A stretch of DNA of 10,066 bases from Desulfobacteraceae bacterium (GTDB lineage: Bacteria; Desulfobacterota; DSM-4660; Desulfatiglandales; Desulfatiglandaceae): NCBI GenBank assembly GCA_030597505.1, contig JAUVRS010000070.1, positions 1-10,066 on the forward strand, written 5' to 3'. Under the pieces are notes generated by a model, which saw only the letters and a program-made list of their open reading frames with translations, ran no database searches and was not told the origin of the DNA. How positions within the stretch are numbered: the first letter of the stretch is position 1; each line of letters opens with the position of its first letter. Shown piece after piece: positions 6,544 to 10,066 of the stretch. A program made the position numbers and the translations under genes.

Positions 6544-6656
6544 TACTAACTATTAAGTAGCTATAACGAAATCAGAAGTCAAGCCAAAATTGAGTCATTG
6601 TTTCGGGGAAGGCACATCCATCCCGGCATTGAGATCATAACTTGAGAGGGGGAACC

Positions 6657-8351
6657 ATGGGCAATGTCATCAGAGAAGAAAAAAAAGAAGTGCAAATAGA
6701 AGGGACGTGGGATGATTATATCAAGTCATACTATGAAAAACCCTCGAGCTCCAAAAGCTGGTCAGGATTTGATCTAAAGGAGATTTATACCCCGGAGGAT
6801 AGACCCCATGAAAAATATCAAAAAGAAATCGCCGACTCAGGAACCTACCCTTTTACCAGGGGAATTCATGCAAACATGTTCAGGGGCCGTCTGTGGACCC
6901 GGAGAGAGGTAGTGGGAATCGGGTCTCCCGCAGACACCCATGAAAGGTTAAAATACCTCTCCGAACATGGCGGGTCGGGGTTAAACACCATTGCAGACGT
7001 AACCTATGAGATGGGGCTTGATGCGGATCACCCCTGGTCGGTTGATGAGGTGGGTCTGACGGGTGTAAACATAACCTCAATAAAGGATATGGAAACCCTG
7101 ACAAAGGATATTCCTCTGGACAAGGTCAGCTGGTCTCTCATCACCGCCTCCACGGCGGCCGCGGTAACAATGGCACAATATGTGGCAGTGGCTGAAAACC
7201 GCGGTTATGATCTCCCGGTCTTAAAGGGCTCAATCCAGAATGATCCCATACATTTTCGGTATTGCGGATTTCGGCCCGCCTGCCCCCTGGATCTATCCAT
7301 AAAACTTGGGGCGGATGTCATGGAATTCTGCACCAAAGAACTCCCCAAGTGGTACTACACCACCGTCAACATGTATGATCTAAGGGAACAGGGGATCACT
7401 GCGCCCCAGGAAGTGGCCTTTGGTTTTGGTATCGCCATGTGTTATGTGGATGAATTGATCCGCCGAGGACTGGATATAGATGAGTTTGCCCCGAGGTTCA
7501 CCTTTTATGTTTCTTGTCATATCGATCTCTTTGAGGAAGTTGCCAAGATCCGCGCTGCCCGAAGGATGTGGGCAAAATTGATAAAAGAAAAATATGGCGC
7601 AAAAAATCCAAGATCCATGCAGTTCCGATTCGCCGTACATACAGCCGGGTGTTCTCTGGTCCCCCAGCAGCCGCTCAACAATATCGTTCGCACATCCTAT
7701 GAGGCACTGGCAGCGGTACTCTCCGGTGTGCAATCGCTCCATTGCTGTTCATACGATGAGCCCATGTGCCTCCCAACCGAAAAGGCACATCTTCAGGCTC
7801 TCAGGACGCAACAGATCCTTGCATATGAAACCGGTGTCACCAATGTGGCCGATCCCCTGGGTGGTTCATACTATGTGGAAAGCCTCACCGACAGGATCGA
7901 GGAGGAGACCCTCAAGGTCATGAAACAGGTGGATGAAGTAGGCGGGATGGAAGAGGCGATCCGCACGGAATGGCTGGACCGGAAATTTGAATCCGAGGCG
8001 CTCAAACGCCAGAAGGAATTGGATAACGGGGAAAAACTCGTGGTCGGCGTAAATACATTTACAACAGAACAGGAAAAAACGACGCCCTTAGGCGTACAGC
8101 GGGTTTCCGGTCACTCGGCCACACAGCAGATCGAGGAGGTCAAGAAACTCAGGCGGACACGGGACACGGATAAACTCAAGGAGGCCATCAGCCGTCTCAG
8201 GGACGCAGCCGGAGAAAAGAAAAATGTCATTCTTCCCATGGTTGAAGCGTCAAAGGCCTTTGGTACGACCGGTGAACTCTTGGGCACCGTCCGTGAGGCC
8301 TTTGGTTATCCCTATGACCCGATGGAGACCGTGGAATCCCCCTTTAACTAG
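6657..8351 (+). CDS. AdoCbl-dependent acyl-CoA mutase large subunit, divergent (methylmalonyl-CoA mutase family)
   Basis: Large, TIM-barrel subunit of a coenzyme-B12 carbon-skeleton mutase; 564 residues, the size of IcmA/HcmA-type subunits that lack the cobalamin domain. Family landmarks are YPFTRGIHANMFRGRLWT (64-81), GSIQND (191-196), AKIRAARRMWAKL (296-308), AKNPRS (315-320), PLNNIVRTSYEALAAVLSG (339-357) and DPLGGSYYVE. Against methylmalonyl-CoA mutase of Propionibacterium, Tyr89 aligns with Val85, Arg207 with Gly204 (or Cys203), and the catalytic-site His244 with Asp241, so methylmalonyl-CoA is an unlikely substrate. It may use another acyl-CoA or be the non-catalytic partner of the second large subunit. 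Start at ATG 6657 follows GAGAGGGGGA; an upstream TTG (6642) overlaps that site. The cobalamin subunit follows 21 bases downstream. Family is certain, substrate unknown. Confidence 0.9.
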   Translation: MGNVIREEKKEVQIEGTWDDYIKSYYEKPSSSKSWSGFDLKEIYTPEDRPHEKYQKEIADSGTYPFTRGIHANMFRGRLWTRREVVGIGSPADTHERLKYLSEHGGSGLNTIADVTYEMGLDADHPWSVDEVGLTGVNITSIKDMETLTKDIPLDKVSWSLITASTAAAVTMAQYVAVAENRGYDLPVLKGSIQNDPIHFRYCGFRPACPLDLSIKLGADVMEFCTKELPKWYYTTVNMYDLREQGITAPQEVAFGFGIAMCYVDELIRRGLDIDEFAPRFTFYVSCHIDLFEEVAKIRAARRMWAKLIKEKYGAKNPRSMQFRFAVHTAGCSLVPQQPLNNIVRTSYEALAAVLSGVQSLHCCSYDEPMCLPTEKAHLQALRTQQILAYETGVTNVADPLGGSYYVESLTDRIEEETLKVMKQVDEVGGMEEAIRTEWLDRKFESEALKRQKELDNGEKLVVGVNTFTTEQEKTTPLGVQRVSGHSATQQIEEVKKLRRTRDTDKLKEAISRLRDAAGEKKNVILPMVEASKAFGTTGELLGTVREAFGYPYDPMETVESPFN

Positions 8352-8372
8352 ACGTGTAAAGGAGCAACAGAC

Positions 8373-8780
8373 ATGGCGGAAACCAAAAAAAAGAAAATCA
8401 AGGTACTGGTCACCAAGGTAGGACTTGACGGTCATGACCGGGGGGTAAAGGTGGTAGCATCCCTGCTAAAAGAAGCGGGTATGGAGGTCTTATACCTGGG
8501 GATGTATCAGACGCCGGGAGGGATTGTGAAAGCGGCCATTGATGAGGACGTGGATGTGATCGGCGTAAGCTATCTCTCCGGAGAACACCTGGTCTTTACC
8601 CCAAAAATTGTTGCGGAAATGAAAAAAAACCACCTTGATGATGTCCTTCTGGTGGCTGGCGGAACGTTTCCTGTTGAAGACATCCCCCCCCTTGAAGAAA
8701 TGGGAATCGACAGGGTGTTTAGGGCAGGTTCTCTGACCAACACGATTGTTCAGTATATTCAGCAGAACGTAAAAAGATAG
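8373..8780 (+). CDS. Cobalamin-binding small subunit of acyl-CoA mutase
   Basis: A 135-residue Rossmann-like protein that holds adenosylcobalamin base-off, with its histidine as lower axial ligand, and docks on the mutase large subunit. The diagnostic D-x-H-x-x-G motif is DGHDRG, with Asp19, His21 and Gly24; the second loop is SYLSG (Ser66, Leu68) and the third VAGGTFPVED (Gly96-Gly97), which hold the nucleotide tail. Length matches HcmB and IcmB (about 136 residues). The ATG at 8373 follows AAAGGAG. It sits 21 bases after the large subunit and one base before the GTPase, so translation of the three is probably coupled. It may serve both large subunits in the operon, as no second small subunit is visible up to the window edge. 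Confidence 0.94.
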   Translation: MAETKKKKIKVLVTKVGLDGHDRGVKVVASLLKEAGMEVLYLGMYQTPGGIVKAAIDEDVDVIGVSYLSGEHLVFTPKIVAEMKKNHLDDVLLVAGGTFPVEDIPPLEEMGIDRVFRAGSLTNTIVQYIQQNVKR

Positions 8781-8781
8781 A

Positions 8782-9768
8782 ATGGATAACGGGCCTGACA
8801 TAGACGAAATGGTCAAAAGACTCTTTTCCGGAGATCGCAGGGCGACCGCCCGTCTCATTACCTGGGTTGAAGACGGGATGGAAGAAACCCATGAGGTGAT
8901 GAGACGGATTTATCCTCGCACCGGAAAAGCGTTTATCATTGGGATTACCGGGGCCGGTGGCGCCGGAAAGAGCACGCTTACAAATCACCTGATCCGGAAA
9001 TTTCGTGACCAGGATAAGATCGTTGGGGTTGTTCTGGTGGATCCAAGCAGCCCCTTCTCCGGCGGGGCTGTTCTGGGGGAGCGTATCCGGTTGCACAGCC
9101 ACTCCCAGGACAACGGTGTTTATATTCGCAGTATGGCCTCACGGGGTTATCTGGGGGGGCTTTCCAGAGCCACATATGACGTGATCCGTATTATCGAAGC
9201 CATGGGAGCGGAGATAGTCATTGTTGAAACCCTGGGTGCAGGGCAGGATGAAATTGATGTAATCCACATTGCACACACATGCCTGCTGGTGGTCACCCCG
9301 GGTATGGGCGATGATATCCAGGCCATGAAGGCCGGAATAATGGAAATCGCAAATATCATTGTGCTCAACAAGGCGGACCTGGACGGCACAAATGCCTGCC
9401 TCCGCCACCTCAACGCCACCCTTTCCGCGACCTCATTTGAGGAAGGGGAATGGGTGCCCAAGGTCATCCCCACAATCTCGGTGGGAGACAAGCCCAAAGA
9501 CATCCAGGGCATGGATGAATTAACCGCAGCCATAAAGGAGCATCAGACCCATCTTCAAAAATCCGATGCCATGGATCAGGTGAGATTTGAACGGGTGGAG
9601 CATGAGTTGGGGCTTATCCTTAAGGACGAACTGCAAAAACTTATCTTCAAAGGACTTAAGGGAACAGGTAAAAAAAAGAGATATATAGAGAATATTATTA
9701 AAGGTAAAGATGACCCCTATTCAGTGGTTGATAAGGTCCTCAAGACATACATAAAAACAAAGGAGTAA
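8782..9768 (+). CDS. MeaB/ArgK-family GTPase, mutase chaperone
   Basis: G3E-type P-loop GTPase that gates delivery of adenosylcobalamin to the mutase and protects or repairs it during turnover; cytosolic. In 328 residues: an N-terminal helical arm, P-loop GAGGAGKST (57-65), VDPSSPFSGGAVLGERIRL with Asp87 (magnesium region), ETLGAGQDE (149-157) and base-specificity motif NKAD (196-199), then a helical C-terminal dimerisation arm. Two positions depart from common MeaB sequences: the Asp of the LGD motif is Glu100, and the ETVGVGQ loop is ETLGAGQ. The start is one base after the small subunit's stop with only an A-rich upstream tract, suggesting translational coupling. Its place between mutase genes argues for a dedicated partner of this mutase, and against the old arginine-transport kinase name. 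Confidence 0.93.
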   Translation: MDNGPDIDEMVKRLFSGDRRATARLITWVEDGMEETHEVMRRIYPRTGKAFIIGITGAGGAGKSTLTNHLIRKFRDQDKIVGVVLVDPSSPFSGGAVLGERIRLHSHSQDNGVYIRSMASRGYLGGLSRATYDVIRIIEAMGAEIVIVETLGAGQDEIDVIHIAHTCLLVVTPGMGDDIQAMKAGIMEIANIIVLNKADLDGTNACLRHLNATLSATSFEEGEWVPKVIPTISVGDKPKDIQGMDELTAAIKEHQTHLQKSDAMDQVRFERVEHELGLILKDELQKLIFKGLKGTGKKKRYIENIIKGKDDPYSVVDKVLKTYIKTKE

Positions 9769-9773
9769 GGGTG

Positions 9774-10066
9774 ATGCCGGAAGAAACCCCTGCCAAAAAT
9801 CTCTCAGGGTTTGCCATAAAACCCTGTTACAATCCGGAAGATATCTCACAGCTTGACTACAATAAAGATCTGGGCCAACCAGGTGAATACCCCTTTACCC
9901 GGGGGGTTCATAAAACAATGTATCTTGGAAAACCCTGGACCATTCGGCAGTTGGGGTCCCTGAACTCACCTTCAACGGCCAATGAGAGAATCCGCCAGTT
10001 GATCAAAATGGGGTCAACAGGGATAAGCATCTGTTTTGATTTACCAACCATCATGGGAAGAGACTC
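9774..10066 (+). CDS. Second acyl-CoA mutase large subunit, 3' end cut by window
   Basis: The first 97 residues of another methylmalonyl-CoA mutase-family large subunit. Visible landmarks are GEYPFTRGVHKTMYLGKPWTIRQ (in two parts: GEYPFTRGVHKTMY and LGKPWTIRQ), ANERIRQLI and STGISICFDLPTIMGRD, the start of the barrel. It is clearly homologous to, but different from, the large subunit at 6657: this one keeps the canonical TIRQ and FDLPT sequences that the first one has altered. The Tyr89 position of methylmalonyl-CoA mutase is Leu here, arguing against methylmalonyl-CoA. ATG 9774 has AAGGAG 8 bases upstream; the stop of the GTPase gene lies 5 bases before it. The Arg207 and His244 regions are beyond the edge, so catalytic competence cannot be judged. 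Confidence 0.9.
   Translation, partial: MPEETPAKNLSGFAIKPCYNPEDISQLDYNKDLGQPGEYPFTRGVHKTMYLGKPWTIRQLGSLNSPSTANERIRQLIKMGSTGISICFDLPTIMGRD

Larger units (their letters stand above)
6433..6610. repeat. Widely spaced 16-bp inverted repeat around the mutase promoter
   Basis: TTCCCCGAAATATTGA at 6433-6448 is matched at 14 of 16 bases by the reverse complement of 6595-6610, with the first ten bases identical. The arms flank the predicted promoter and operator. They could be paired sites for a looping regulator or remnants of another small element. Confidence 0.4.

Overview
The window looks like the chromosome of an anaerobic Gram-negative bacterium, most likely a sulfate-reducing or syntrophic member of the Desulfobacterota. 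This is inferred from gene content: a two-component B12-dependent acyl-CoA mutase with its GTPase chaperone, a TetR regulator of the acyl-CoA-linked type, a nickel superoxide dismutase, and a double-Cache sensor kinase. No rRNA or marker gene is present, so the taxonomy is tentative.

Bases 1-5218 carry five genes on the + strand, packed as a probable operon: an aspartate kinase cut by the left edge, a cysteine-rich zinc-ribbon protein of unknown function, a secreted nickel superoxide dismutase (sodN), an SLT-type lytic transglycosylase with a lipoprotein-like signal, and a membrane sensor histidine kinase whose ATP-binding domain is degenerate. The last three belong to the cell envelope. The SodN signal peptide appears to end exactly before the His1 of the nickel hook, so signal peptidase alone could mature the enzyme.

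Bases 5230-6003 hold a TetR-family regulator on the - strand, convergent with the kinase and divergent from the next operon. The 653-base gap 6004-6656 contains a 230-bp element bounded by 31-bp inverted repeats (one mismatch), foldable into a long hairpin and MITE-like; a strong sigma70-type promoter inside an AACTTACC/GGTAAGTT inverted repeat; and a wider pair of 16-bp inverted repeats around that promoter.

Bases 6657-10066 are a tight operon: acyl-CoA mutase large subunit, cobalamin-binding small subunit, MeaB/ArgK-type GTPase, and a second, different mutase large subunit cut by the right edge. Together they would form an adenosylcobalamin-dependent carbon-skeleton mutase and its cofactor-loading G protein. 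The complete large subunit lacks the equivalents of the Tyr89, Arg207 and His244 residues of methylmalonyl-CoA mutase. It is therefore either a mutase for another acyl-CoA or a non-catalytic partner of the second large subunit. This operon and the SodN processing are the most interesting parts of the window.
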